DNA from: JALORV01 sp963724365
Lineage (GTDB): Bacteria; Pseudomonadota; Gammaproteobacteria; Burkholderiales; Burkholderiaceae_F
Length of the DNA: 64,000 bases
NCBI GenBank assembly: GCA_963724365.1
Contig: CAVRUR010000009.1
Span: 1-64,000 of the forward strand
Direction: 5' to 3'
How positions within the stretch are numbered: position 1 is the first letter of the stretch; each line of letters starts with the position of its first letter. Of the stretch, positions 9,715-19,445 are shown piece after piece. Made by a program: the position numbers and the translations under genes. The notes under the pieces are model-generated. The model was not told the origin of the DNA. It made no database searches and worked only from the letters and a program-made list of their open reading frames with translations.

Positions 9715-10669
9715 GTGCGGATCCTGATCGTCAAGACGTCGTCGATGGGCGATGTCGTGCATGCGTTGCCGCTGGCGGCCGATCTCGCCCGTCAACCTGG
9801 CATCGAGATCGACTGGCTGGTCGAGGAGAGCTTCGCGGCGATACCGGCGATGAGCCGCCATGTGCGCCGCGTGCATCGCGTGGCCCTGCGCCGCTGGCGC
9901 AGGGCGCTCTTGCAGCCGCAGACGTGGCGCGAGATCGCCGCGCGTCAGGCAGAGCCTGCGCGCACAGGGCTTCGATCGGGTTCTCGACGTGCAGGGACTG
10001 CTGAAGAGCGCCTGGATGGCGCGGTGGACCGGTGCACGCGTCGCCGGTCCATCGTCCGATTCGGCGCGTGAGCGCGTCGCGTCGATGCTGTATGCGCGCC
10101 GGGTGGCCGTTCCGCGCGAGCTGCATGCGGTGGAGCGCTGCCGTCGACTCGGCGCGGCCGTGCTCGGCTATGCGATCGACGGACCCGCGCGGTTCGATCT
10201 GACGGTCGCTGCCGCGCCCGCCGTGCAACTGCCCGGCCCCTATGCGGTGCTGCTGGTCAACGCCAGCCGTGCGACGAAGCTCTGGGACACCGAACGCTGG
10301 ATCATGCTGGAACGGAGGCTGGCCGAAGCTGGCATGGCGAGCGTGCTCTTCTGGGGCGCGCCGGATGAAGAGCAGCGTGTCCATACGCTGGTCTCGTCGA
10401 TGGTGCGCGGCCAGGTGGCACCGAAGTCACCGATCGATGCGATCGCTGCGACACTGGCCGGCGCACGAGTCGTCATCGGGCTCGACACGGGACTCACGCA
10501 CCTGGCCGCCGCGCTGGGACGCCCCACCGTCGGCATCTACTGTGATTACGACCCGTCGCTTGTCGGACTCGTTGGCGACGGCCCGGTGCGCAGCCTGGGC
10601 GGCGTCGGGCGACCTCCATCCAGCGAGGACGTGATCGCGGCCGTGCACGACGTGATGGGCGCGACATGA
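9715..10669 (+). CDS. waaC: LPS heptosyltransferase I (frameshifted)
   Basis: GT9-family enzyme that adds the first L-glycero-D-manno-heptose to Kdo2-lipid A at the cytoplasmic face of the inner membrane. The N-terminus reads VRILIVKTSSMGDVVHALP from a GTG at 9715. The C-terminal half has the donor-binding region GLDTGLTHLAAALGRPTVG. An extra G near 9948 (CAGGCAG) splits the gene; removing it gives RQQSLRAQGFDRVLDVQG. The acceptor is made by WaaA, whose gene follows 13 bp downstream. Confidence 0.92.
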
Positions 10670-10682
10670 CGGGCACGCCACG

Positions 10683-11996
10683 ATGAGCCTGGCGCGCGCG
10701 GCCTACACGGTGGTCGTCTGGATCGCGGTGCCGTTTGCAGCGCTGTACCTGCTGTGGCGTTCGCGCCGACAGGCGGCCTACCGCGCACACTGGGGCGAAC
10801 GCTTCGGCTGGGCACGCTACCCTCGCCTGGAGGACGGTCGTCCGCTGATCTGGGTGCACGCCGTGTCGGTCGGCGAGACGCGGGCGGCCGAACCGCTGGT
10901 GGCTGCCCTGGCCGCGCGCTATCCGCACCACGCGTTCCTGCTGACGCACATGACCCCGACCGGACGTGCGACCGGGGCCGAACTCGCGGCGCGCTGGCCC
11001 GGACGCATCACGCAGGTTTACCTGCCCTACGACCTCCCGTTTGCCGTGCGCCGTTTCCTGCGCGCGTTCATGCCGGTGATCGGTATCGGGATGGAAACCG
11101 AAACGTGGCCGAACCTGCTCGCCGCCGCACGCGATACCGGCCTGCCGATGGTGCTGGTCAATGCGCGCCTGTCGGAGAAATCGCTGGCCAAGGCGCGTCG
11201 TGCGCCCCGGCTGATGCGGGAGGCGGCACGTTGCTTCACGATGGTGCTCGCGCAGACGGAGGCCGATGCGGTGCGCATGCGCGAGGTCGGGGCCGAGCGC
11301 ATCGAAGTCATCGGCAACCTCAAGTTCGACATTGCGCTCGACGAGGCTCTGGTGGAGCGCGGCCGCGGGTTCAGGCAATCCGCCGGCGGGCGGGCCGTGC
11401 TGCTCTTCGCCGTCACCCGCGAGGGAGAAGAGGAACTGCTGCTCGACGCGCTTGCACAGAGCACGGCTGACGCCCGCGCCGCCGCGCTGGTGATCATCGT
11501 GCCGCGTCATCCGCAGCGTTTTGACGAAGTCGCTGCGCTGATCGAGGCACGCGGCTACGCGGTGTCGCGTCGCTCTTCGATGGCCGCCTGGCTTGCGCCA
11601 GAAGCGTCAGGGAAGTCGGTCGTGCTCGGCGACTCGATGGGCGAGATGGCGATGTACTACGCGTCCTGTGACGTCGCGTGCATCGGCGGCAGCCTCTTGC
11701 CGCTGGGAGGCCAGAACCTGATCGAAGCCTGCGCGGTGGGTGTGTCGGTGGTGGTCGGACCGCACACCTTCAACTTTGCGCAGGCTACCGACGATGCCGT
11801 AGCGGCCGGTGCGGCCCAGCGTGTCGGCGATGCACGTTCAGCCGTCGACGCGATGTGGGACATCGCGACCCAACCCGAGCGTCGGTCGCGGATGAGTGAG
11901 GCCGCAATGCGTTTCGCGCGACAGCATCGCGGCGCGACAGCACGCGCGGTCGAGCACATCGCGCCGCTGATGGAATCGGCGGCACGTCCGCGCTAG
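10683..11996 (+). CDS. waaA: 3-deoxy-D-manno-octulosonic acid (Kdo) transferase
   Basis: Membrane-anchored GT30/GT-B enzyme that transfers Kdo from CMP-Kdo to lipid IVA. The 437-aa protein starts with a signal-anchor helix (about residues 8-22). It has the acceptor-site motif HAVSVGETRAA, the block IGMETETWPNLL and, in the donor half, GGSLLPLGGQNLIE, all diagnostic for KdtA/WaaA. It is intact and the last gene of the rightward LPS run; the next gene points the other way only 7 bp after its stop. Confidence 0.96.
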   Translation: MSLARAAYTVVVWIAVPFAALYLLWRSRRQAAYRAHWGERFGWARYPRLEDGRPLIWVHAVSVGETRAAEPLVAALAARYPHHAFLLTHMTPTGRATGAELAARWPGRITQVYLPYDLPFAVRRFLRAFMPVIGIGMETETWPNLLAAARDTGLPMVLVNARLSEKSLAKARRAPRLMREAARCFTMVLAQTEADAVRMREVGAERIEVIGNLKFDIALDEALVERGRGFRQSAGGRAVLLFAVTREGEEELLLDALAQSTADARAAALVIIVPRHPQRFDEVAALIEARGYAVSRRSSMAAWLAPEASGKSVVLGDSMGEMAMYYASCDVACIGGSLLPLGGQNLIEACAVGVSVVVGPHTFNFAQATDDAVAAGAAQRVGDARSAVDAMWDIATQPERRSRMSEAAMRFARQHRGATARAVEHIAPLMESAARPR

Positions 11997-12003
11997 GAAG
12001 AGA

Positions 12004-13593
12004 TCAGCGCCGCTTCGCCCGTGTCGGCTTAGCGGTGCCCGATGACCCGGCGCTGCTCACTTTCATCGGCGTGGCACTGGTGCCGCTGGTCGGCGCGGTC
12101 CGAGCGGGCGGGCTGGCGGGCGGCACCGTGGTGGAGGGGCTTCGCTCCGGCGCGAGCACATCCGGCACGGTCAGCGGCACGGCCGCGTCGAGCAGTGCAT
12201 TCACGCCCGCGACGTCCTCGTCCGTGAGCGCGGCCGTCGAGGCCTTCAGGCGCAATGCCGCGAGCAGGAAGTCGTAGCGTGCCCGCTTGAGATCGCGCTG
12301 TGTCTGCACCAGCTGCGTCGTGGCGTTGAGCACGTCGAGCAGGATACGGACGCCGACCTGGTAGCCCAGCTGCGTCGAATCGAGCTGCGTGCGGGCCGAG
12401 ACCTCGGCCGATTCGAGCGCCTTGACCTGTGCCAGGCCGTAGTTCACGCCGGTGTAGGCGTCGCGCGCTGCATTCGCCGAATTGCGGCGGGCCGATTCAA
12501 GTTCGGCATTCGAGCGGTCCTGCAGCGACAGGGCTTCGCGCACACGGCTCTGGATGAGTCCACCCTGGTAGATCGGAACATTCAGCTGCAGCCCGATGGT
12601 GCCGGCATTGATGCGGGGATTGGTGTCGCTGGTCTGCGTGCCGTTGAACTTGTTGACGTTGTAACCCCCGACGACGTCGACCGTCGGCTTGTGGCCATCG
12701 CGCTGGCGCTGCACCTCGCGCGACGCGATCTCGTAGCTCGCGCGGGCGATCTGCACCGAATAGCTGGCGTCCTCGGCCGAGCGCACCCATTGCATGATGT
12801 CGTTGGGCTGCGGCGGCGTGAGGTTGGGACGGTCACGCAACGGCGCCAGCGTGCCGAGATCGCGTCCGATGATGGTCTGCAGCTCGCTGCGACGCACGAG
12901 CAGCGTGCCGAGCGCCACCTGCTCCTGCGCCACGATCTGGTCGTACCGCGCCTGCGCCTCGTTGGTGTCGATGATGGTCTTGGTGCCGACCTCGAACTCA
13001 CGCTTAGCCTGCTGCAGCTGCTCGAGCGTGGCGCGCTTCGCGGCGTCCAGGGCGATCAACTGGTCTCGCGCTGCCAGCACATTGAAGTAGGCCGTCGCTA
13101 CCCGCAGTGTCAGGTCCTGGGCCGACTGCTGCAGCGTGAGGTCGGCCTGCATCACGGCAATCTTGGCCTGCTCGAGCGCTTCCCAGTTCTGCGGGCGGTA
13201 CAGCGGCACGGACAGGTTCACCCCGCCGCCGTACACGCTGTAGGTGTTGCTGATGTCGGGCTCGTTGGTGCTGTACTTGTTCGCATCCGTGCGGCCGGTG
13301 AGCCCGAGGTTGGGCAGCAGTGCCGAACGCGCCTGCGGCACCCGCTCCTGGGACGCCTGTTGCTGGTAGCGGGCGGCGGCGAAGGCGGCATCGTTGGAGA
13401 CTGCCTCGCGATAGATCTGCAGCAGGTCGTTCTTGGCCATACGCCGTGCCGCTTCGAGCAGCTGTTGCGTGTCCTTGGCCGGATCCAGGGTCTGCGCGAC
13501 GGTCGGCTGGCTTGTGACCAGCATGACGGTGGCGGCACTCGCCAGCGCCGCGGCGATCGGCCGCAGTGCAAACAGGCGGGAAGGAAGCGACAT
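12004..13593 (-). CDS. tolC: TolC-family outer-membrane efflux protein
   Basis: Outer-membrane trimeric channel for type I secretion or tripartite efflux. The 529-aa product begins with a signal peptide (MSLPSRLFALRPIAAAL ... VAQ). It has two OEP repeats with TolC-like phrases such as DLLQIYREAVSND, LPNLGLTG, SLQDRSNAELE and GVRILLDVLNATTQL. The C-terminus has a low-complexity Pro/Ser/Thr tail of about 50 residues ending in Lys/Arg. The ATG at 13593 is chosen because a GGAG precedes it and a signal peptide follows; an upstream in-frame start would add 20 residues unlike a signal. It lies just downstream of the rhodanese gene. Confidence 0.9.
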   Translation of the reverse strand: MSLPSRLFALRPIAAALASAATVMLVTSQPTVAQTLDPAKDTQQLLEAARRMAKNDLLQIYREAVSNDAAFAAARYQQQASQERVPQARSALLPNLGLTGRTDANKYSTNEPDISNTYSVYGGGVNLSVPLYRPQNWEALEQAKIAVMQADLTLQQSAQDLTLRVATAYFNVLAARDQLIALDAAKRATLEQLQQAKREFEVGTKTIIDTNEAQARYDQIVAQEQVALGTLLVRRSELQTIIGRDLGTLAPLRDRPNLTPPQPNDIMQWVRSAEDASYSVQIARASYEIASREVQRQRDGHKPTVDVVGGYNVNKFNGTQTSDTNPRINAGTIGLQLNVPIYQGGLIQSRVREALSLQDRSNAELESARRNSANAARDAYTGVNYGLAQVKALESAEVSARTQLDSTQLGYQVGVRILLDVLNATTQLVQTQRDLKRARYDFLLAALRLKASTAALTDEDVAGVNALLDAAVPLTVPDVLAPERSPSTTVPPASPPARTAPTSGTSATPMKVSSAGSSGTAKPTRAKRR

Positions 13594-13609
13594 GGTGGTT
13601 TCTCCAGCT

Positions 13610-13933
13610 TCAGTAAGTCGGCATCGCCGCATCGACCTGGCGTGCCCAGGCATCGACGCCGCCGGTCAGGTTGTAGACGTTCTCAAAGCCCTGCCGCGCC
13701 AGGAACATCGCAACGTGCATGCTGCGGCCGCCGTGATGGCAGATGCAGACGATGGGGCGTGTGGCATCCAGCTCATGCACCTTGGCGGGCAGCGCGCGCA
13801 TCGGCACCAGCTCGGAGCGCTCGATGCGGCAGATCTGTGTTTCCCACGGCTCGCGCACGTCGAGCAGCACGGGCGGCGCACGACCTTCGTCGGCGAGCCA
13901 TGCGGACAGTTCGGACGCGGACACCGACTTCAT
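13610..13933 (-). CDS. rhodanese-like sulfurtransferase domain protein
   Basis: Single-domain rhodanese of 107 aa, probably cytoplasmic. It has LLDVREPWE near the N-terminus and the active-site loop CHHGGRS with the catalytic cysteine of the family. The substrate is unknown. The start overlaps the stop of the methyltransferase gene (TGATG), and the stop lies 16 bp before the TolC start codon, so the three genes probably form one transcript. I associate this order with Burkholderiales tolC loci. Confidence 0.88.
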   Translation of the reverse strand: MKSVSASELSAWLADEGRAPPVLLDVREPWETQICRIERSELVPMRALPAKVHELDATRPIVCICHHGGRSMHVAMFLARQGFENVYNLTGGVDAWARQVDAAMPTY

Positions 13934-14609
13934 CAGAACCGGAAGCTCGACGGCCGCTCGGCATTGCGCAGGGGCGCAAGGCGGGTCTCGAAGAGCTTGA
14001 CGGTGTCAAAGCCGGTTTCCGACACGCGCGTGATGATCACTGCCGACATCACCGGGTCGGTTCCGACCACGGCAGCGAGCCGTCCGCCGATCTTCAGTTG
14101 GTTGCGCATGGCTGCCGGCACGACCGGCAACGAACCCGTCGCGACGATGACATCGTAGGGGCGCGGCCGGTCCAACCGCGGCTGGCGTCCCCGGATTCGA
14201 GCCTGACGTTGTGCACGCCGGATCGCGCCAGGTTGCCGGCACCGAACGCCTGCAGGCGCGGATCGATTTCGACCGAAACCACATGCCGCGCCTTGTGGGC
14301 GAGCAGGGCGGCGAAGTACCCGGAGCCGGTACCGATCTCCAGGACGTTTTCGTGCAGCTTGAGTGCGACTTCCTGCAGGATGCGGGCCTCCAGCTTCGGC
14401 GACCACATGGCCTCGCCGGTGTCGACGCCGTCGACGCGCAGCGGGATCTCCATGTCCGAAAACGCCAGGGCACGGTACTCCGGCGGAACGAAGTCCTCGC
14501 GCTTGACCACGAGGAGCAGGTCCAGCACGGTCTGATCGAGCACGTCCCACGGCCGCACCTGCTGCTCGACCATGTTGAAGCGTGCTTTTTCGAAATCCAT
14601 CGACTGCAT
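13933..14609 (-). CDS. protein-L-isoaspartate O-methyltransferase-like protein (frameshifted)
   Basis: Class I SAM-dependent methyltransferase of the PCMT family. The N-terminus has MVEQQVRPWDV, and motif I is VLEIGTGSGYFAALLA. The C-terminal half has PYDVIVATGSLP and LKIGGRLAAVVG. The classical repair motif is modified, and proteins of this tolC-linked group are often only called PCMT-like, so I do not assign true isoaspartate repair. A one-base indel near 14175-14180 separates the halves. The start is uncertain: ATGs at 14621, 14609 and 14600 are possible; 14609 has GGGAC upstream. Confidence 0.8.
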
Positions 14610-14854
14610 TACGTGTCCCATTGCGTGACCGTGGTGATTGGCCACGGCACAACAGCGCGAAAGTCTATCAGCGCACCTTTGCTGTTCCGCTACGGTTCGA
14701 CCCCCGAATCATGCGGTCTGTCGCATGTAACGCACGTTCACCTCGGAATCGTCGTTCGGCGCTTGCGCTTCCGAACGTGGGGCAGTTCCACCGGAACGCA
14801 TGGCCTCGTCCCGCTGCACATCCCGACTTGAGCACTCGGCGCGGCCGGGCACGT

Positions 14855-15505
14855 TCAACCTTTCTTGCGCAGCGCGGACAGCACCATGTCGATGTGGGTG
14901 GCGAGATAGGCCTCGGCATCGACCGGTTGCTGGCTGCAAGGGCCAAACGAACGCTTCCACAGGGACAGCATCACGAGCGGCGCCGACATGACGCGGACGA
15001 ACATCGCGGGATCGACCGGCCGGAACTCGCCTCGCTCAATGCCGCGGCTGATCGCGGCGGCGAGCACGTCGTGCCAGGGCTCGATGACCTCCTCAACAAA
15101 GAAGCGCGCGATCTCCGGGAAGTTGCCGCTTTCGGCCATGATCAGCTTGCCGAGGCCGCCGGCCTTGCTGTCACCGTAGTCGCGCCACCAGCCGGATACG
15201 AGAAAGTGCAGGAGTTCGCTGCTCGACCCATCGAAGCGCGTTACTTCGCCTGCGGTCTCGCTGATGCGTGCGACGACGTTATCGCGCACCACCGCCTTGA
15301 AGAGGTCTTCCTTGTTCTCGAAGTAGAGGTAGAGCGTCCCCTTGGAGACGCCTGCGTGCGCGGCGACGTCGTCGAGGCGGGTGCCGGCATAGCCCTTTTC
15401 GACGAAGAGTTCGAGCGCGGAGGCCACGAGTTCGGCGGGCCGTGCTTCCTTGCGGCGTTCCCAGCGGGGTTTGGAAATCGCGGTTGATTCGGGAGAACTG
15501 CTCAT
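14855..15505 (-). CDS. TetR/AcrR-family transcriptional regulator
   Basis: The 216-aa protein has an N-terminal helix-turn-helix (about residues 20-65): ALELFVEKGYAGTRLDDVA then GVSKGTLYLYFENKEDLF, the TetR signature. A ligand-binding domain follows with a large C-terminal region. The ATG at 15505 gives a normal start; 26 extra codons upstream do not look like this family. An ACTGAC-TG-GTCAGT palindrome lies 90 bp upstream and is a likely self-operator. It sits upstream of the methyltransferase-rhodanese-tolC genes on the same strand, so efflux genes are plausible targets. Confidence 0.93.
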   Translation of the reverse strand: MSSSPESTAISKPRWERRKEARPAELVASALELFVEKGYAGTRLDDVAAHAGVSKGTLYLYFENKEDLFKAVVRDNVVARISETAGEVTRFDGSSSELLHFLVSGWWRDYGDSKAGGLGKLIMAESGNFPEIARFFVEEVIEPWHDVLAAAISRGIERGEFRPVDPAMFVRVMSAPLVMLSLWKRSFGPCSQQPVDAEAYLATHIDMVLSALRKKG

Positions 15506-15594
15506 GCGGAGGAGCCGGCGCAAAGGGCACGAACACCGATCGGAGGGAGGGGCGCGGCACTCGCGGACCCTTTGCGCAGGCAAGCTTATAAATA

Positions 15595-15608
15595 ACTGAC
15601 TGGTCAGT
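15595..15608. promoter_or_regulatory. TetR-type operator palindrome
   Basis: Perfect 14-bp inverted repeat ACTGAC-TG-GTCAGT inside an AT-rich stretch (TTATAAATA to the left, AATATAT to the right). It lies 90 bp upstream of the TetR gene. Palindromes with the core TGACTGGTCA are common operators of AcrR/TetR efflux regulators. Autorepression is an inference. Confidence 0.75.
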
Positions 15609-16040
15609 AATATATCGAGCTTGGGTACACGATGTCAATCCGTTCACGTGTTTGTCTTCGACGCCATCAAACTGGGCGCGCGAGGTGACTGCGAGACTGC
15701 CGTCAATATCGCCAGCCGGCGACTCACTTCTCCAGGGATGCGCTACGCGGTTGCCTGCAAGCTCTGACGTTACAGCGCCGCTGCCACGGCGCCGGAAGCT
15801 TCAATCCGGTCATCACCTTATCCGCGTTACAGGTGCGGTGGCCGGAAACGCCGTGGGTGTTGTCACACTGAACGGCGACTTGCCGTTGGCCAATCTACAA
15901 CTGCCGGCGATCAGGCTAAACATGTCGCCAACGATCCGAGTCCTGTTTTCGATGCAATAGCTTGACGCATCATTAACAGGCTGAGGTCATCCTCGGCAGA
16001 AACTGATCCTGAAACGCTATCTCCGAACCGTGGCGCAATC
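15609..16040. other. intergenic region without a recognised gene
   Basis: About 430 bp between the TetR operator and the Wzz-like gene, visibly less GC-rich than the flanks. An open frame at 15652-15960 has no recognisable domain, signal or good ribosome site, and I do not call it. A TTGACG near 15962 could be a -35 for the next gene, but no convincing -10 follows at the right distance. Confidence 0.4.
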
Positions 16041-17251
16041 ATGAGCAAGCCGGATCCTGAGTGGGTGACGCCTCTCCGTCGACGGGCCGACGCAGTCGGT
16101 TCGGGAACGCGCTGCTGCAAGTCGTGAAGAGATGGCATGTCATCGTCGTACCGATGATTGCGGTCGCGATCCTCGCCGCAGGCTTCGCGATCCTCCGACC
16201 GAAGTACGAAGCGGTGGGCTTTTACTACACACCCGGGTGGGTACTGGCAGAGTTCAAGCGTTTCCGAAGCGAGTTCGGCTCCTCGGATGTCTTGGCCGCA
16301 TTTCTAAGGGAGTCTGATTCGAAGGACCGAGACGGCGCCGAATTGCTGCTGTCTCGTTCGCTTGACCCGCGCTTCTGGGAGGCGGCTGTGAAGCCGCTGT
16401 ATCCGATCACGAAGCGGGACGCCAAAGAGATCTTCGAATCGACCAAGGACAAGGAGTCTGCATCCATCATTGGCCTCGACCTTTCGGTCGAAGGAGGAGA
16501 TCCAGTGGCCGCGCGCAGCGCAGTCCTCGTTCTAGGCGACTACCTCACGCAGACTCTGCTTCTGTCGTCGTTGCAGAACTGGGTTACGACCGGGCAGGCA
16601 TCGAGCGATGCGGAACTTCTGAAGGCAGAAAACCAGGTCCTGCAGACTCGCTACTCCGTCGAGCAGACCCGCCAGCGAATTTCCGAGATTAGGGCATTGC
16701 AGATCAAGTACCCGGAGTCGCAGCGGATGGAAGCTCGGCAAGTGGTCAGCGCAGACGCAGGTTCCGCACGCTATCTCGCGCCGATCGCTCAGGTGGTGGC
16801 ATTGGAGTCAGGCGTTGCTGAATCGAACGAGGCCCTGCGCCGTATGGAGAGGCGGGCACGACAGCTGAAAATAGAAACAGCATTCTTTGATGCGGCTGCG
16901 CTGGAAGCCATGACGGCACGCCGCGGCTGGACGCTCCTGGATCGCTATCTCACAATCAAGCAGCGGGTCTTCGGGCCGTTGGACCTGTCGGACGACGCGA
17001 CTCGGGAGATTTCCAATCGATTCGACCTGGCTCTAAAGGGTTTTCGGGATCAATTCTCGATCGGCTTCGGCTTTCGTTCTCCGGTACTCGAACCGACGCG
17101 GTCGTCGAGAAGCCCGCTGAAGCTCGGACTGATCGGCGCGGCCATTGGAGTGCTGATCGGCCTATGTTTCATCCTGATTCCGATTTTTCTTTCGGACAAC
17201 CGCCGACGCACATCTTTGAGCCAACTGTCTCTTGCTGAGTCGCGTCCGTAA
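16041..17251 (+). CDS. Wzz/BexC-like polysaccharide chain-length or export protein
   Basis: Inner-membrane protein of about 400 aa with one transmembrane helix near each end (WHVIVVPMIAVAILAAGFAIL at about 25-45 and LGLIGAAIGVLIGLCFILIPIF near the C-terminus). Between them is a long periplasmic part rich in heptad-like Glu/Arg/Gln helices. This is the layout of Wzz chain-length determinants and BexC/KpsE exporters; sequence identity is weak, so the family is inferred. The ATG at 16041 (MSKPDPEWVTP) is in a different frame from the body, which opens at GTG 16061, so a one-base indel near 16070 is likely. No glycosyltransferases adjoin it. Base composition is lower in GC than its neighbours, hinting at transfer. 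Confidence 0.6.
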
Positions 17252-17269
17252 GCTATCGACCGTCACGCA

Positions 17270-18120
17270 GTGATTCCGAACATCCTCTCGATTGCCGGTG
17301 TCGATCCATCGGGAGGCGCCGGCAGCCTCGCCGATGTCAAGACGATCAGCGCGCTCGGCGGCTATGCCTGCGCAGTGGTCACGGCGCTGACGGCGCAGAA
17401 CACGCGTACGGTTACCGGCGTTCTGCCGATCGTCCCTGCGTTCGTCGGCGAGCAGATCGACACGCTGTTGTCTGATGTCCGCATCGACGCCACCAAGATC
17501 GGCATGGTCGGGCAGGCGCCGGTCATCGAAATGGTGGCGGATCGGCTGGTCGCGCTGGCGCGTTGCGCCGGTTGTTCTCGACCCGGTCATGGTCGCCAAG
17601 AGCGGTGATTCGTTGCTGGACAGATCCGCGGTGAGCGCCCTTCGCGAAGCGCTGCTGCCTCTGGCGACGATCATCACGCCGAATCTTCCTGAGGCGGGAG
17701 TGCTGCTTGGTTCGCGTGCTGCGGAAACGTTGAAGGAGATGTACCGCGCTGCTGAGAAACTGCGCGCACTGATGCATGGCGATCGTGACCGGTGGGTCTC
17801 TGTTGAAGGGCGGGCACCTGCCGGGCGCTGAGTCTACGGATCTGCTGCACGATGGCGACCGCATGATCGAACTGAGAGCGTCTCGCATCGACACTCGGAA
17901 CACACATGGCACGGGCTGCACGTTGTCAGCGGCCCTCGCGACCCTGCTGGCAGGAACCCAGGATGTTCCACAAGCGGCACGACTCGCCAAGACGTATCTG
18001 ACCCACGCGCTTGCGCACGCGGACGAGCTTGCCGTCGGGAAAGGGCACGGGCCTGTGCACCACTTTCATTCGCTATGGGCAGCACAGTCAACGGGCGCTC
18101 CTGATCTGACCTCCCGGTAA
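17270..18120 (+). CDS. thiD: hydroxymethylpyrimidine/phosphomethylpyrimidine kinase (two frameshifts)
   Basis: Ribokinase-fold enzyme that phosphorylates HMP and HMP-phosphate in thiamine synthesis. It has the N-terminal substrate motif LSIAGVDPSGGAGSLADVK, then KIGMVG, PVVLDPVMVAKSGD and the C-terminal anion-hole and catalytic stretch NTHGTGCTLSAALA. Extra bases near 17563 and near 17780 break the frame; removing the first restores RAPVVLDPVMV. About 280 codons is slightly longer than usual because the C-terminus extends past HHFHSLW. The start is a GTG. Confidence 0.9.
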
Positions 18121-18145
18121 GAACAATTTTGGCAATGGACCAAGA

Positions 18146-18927
18146 ATGAAAAGAGTGAGGGCTATCGCGTGTCGCATTGCATTTGGATTGATCGGAACTG
18201 TGCTCTTCGAGCCGGCGATTGCGCAGCAAATAACAGCGAAGTACGAAGTCTCGGGGCAGATCGACAGCGAAAAAGTGCCGAGTTGGATGGCTGGAGCGGC
18301 CCGGATGACGGGAAGTGTTTCGTTTGCCAGCACCGAGGAGCGCGTCACCGTGGCGGGTGAAAAATACGTGGTTGAGTCGACGGCGACCGGAGCCGCGTTC
18401 CTTTCGAAGTTCTTCGACAACCTGCGCGTTGTTCGGCGGTCGGAGGGGTCCTGGGTCGGCGGCGCTCAGGCGACGACGCGCTTCTACGAGCAGCGTGGGT
18501 CCACCGAGCCAGCGACAGCCGTGATTGACTACCGAAGCGGCACGGCCCGCTTCACGCGTGGGCCGGGTCACCGACGAAGGTCGAACCGATCAAGTTCATG
18601 ACCTCGGATACCGCGGCACTTCCCTTCGTATTTCTGGGCCGACCAAGGCCGGCAGGACCCGTAAGCTTCGCTTACACGGACGGCCGGTTCCTGCGGACGA
18701 TGACGATCGATCCCACGGTGATCTTCGAGCATCGGGTAGGTGGCACAGCGGTGCCAACTGTTCGATATGTGAGCCGGCGTATCGGCCCGAAAGACGCCGA
18801 AGTCGAATTGTGGATTCGAGCCGAGGATGGGTTTCCGCTTCGTATCCGGCTGACGAGCGCGCGCTACGGATTGCGCGGAGAGGCGAATCTGACCGCGTTA
18901 CCGCCGGTTTTCAAACGAAAGAGCTGA
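18146..18927 (+). CDS. DUF3108-like exported protein (frameshifted)
   Basis: Secreted protein of about 260 aa of unknown function. It starts with a signal peptide ending near FEPAIAQQ. It continues with a beta-rich body (ITAKYEVSGQI ... RFYEQRG) and ends with VELWIRAEDGFPLRIRLTSARYG, which resembles the C-terminal part of DUF3108 proteins. An indel near 18565 splits it; reading through gives PTKVEPIKFMTSDTAALPFVF. It lies 25 bp downstream of thiD. The family assignment is from general pattern, not a close match. Confidence 0.65.
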
Positions 18928-18968
18928 TTTGACCCCGACGGCGCGAAACGCAGATAATTCGCGCCCGC

Positions 18969-19045
18969 GGCGGATTAGCTCAGCTGGTTAGAGCAGAGGA
19001 ATCATAATCCTTGTGTCCGGGGTTCGAGTCCCTGATCCGCCACCA
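18969..19045 (+). tRNA. tRNA-Met (anticodon CAT)
   Basis: A 77-nt cloverleaf: acceptor GGCGGAT pairs with ATCCGCC, D arm GCTC/GAGC, anticodon stem GAGGA/TCCTT, loop ATCATAA with CAT at 19003-19005. The T arm has loop TTCGAGT, and CCA is encoded. The loop matches elongator methionine tRNA. A lysidine-modified tRNA-Ile2 also has CAT, but the sequence looks more like elongator Met. It is not the initiator, because the first acceptor pair (G-C) is intact. Confidence 0.95.
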
Positions 19046-19060
19046 CTTTCACAGCAGACG

Positions 19061-19357
19061 ATGCGCAAACGGCTGTCACTGATCCTCATCGCGGCCACTG
19101 TGGCGTTCGTCGCTGCGTGCGGCACCAAGAACGATTCGCTTCCCGATGGCAGCAGGGTCGGTACGATGACGACTGGCCAATTGCCGGAGGTGACGATCGA
19201 CGGCAAGGCGTTGCGCCTCGCGCCCGGTGCCCGCATCTATAACGCGAGCAACTTGACGATTACGCCGAACCAGCTGCCTTCGAACTCGCGCGTGCGCTAC
19301 AAGACTGATGCGACCGGGATGGTGCATCAGGTCTGGGTCCTGCCGGCCGAGCGCTGA
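19061..19357 (+). CDS. small putative lipoprotein
   Basis: A 98-aa product starting 16 bp after the tRNA gene. The N-terminus MRKRLSLILIAATVAFVAACG is a type II signal peptide with lipobox VAAC, so the mature protein should be lipidated at Cys20. The rest (about 78 residues) has no domain I recognise; it contains IDGKALRLAPGARIYN and a C-terminal HQVWVLPAE. It may be co-transcribed with the tRNA. Similar short lipoproteins occur near miaB in related bacteria, from memory. Confidence 0.75.
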   Translation: MRKRLSLILIAATVAFVAACGTKNDSLPDGSRVGTMTTGQLPEVTIDGKALRLAPGARIYNASNLTITPNQLPSNSRVRYKTDATGMVHQVWVLPAER

Positions 19358-19445
19358 ACCGCTGCTTGGGCCCCGCCTGAGCGGGCACACCGCGCCCTAG
19401 AATCACGCTTTCCTTTCGCCACCGGCTCTACACCGGCTCGCGACC

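Noticed and set aside
15652..15960. A 102-aa open frame upstream of the Wzz-like gene
   Set aside because: No ribosome site, domain, signal peptide or codon pattern supports it; it sits in a low-content intergenic region.
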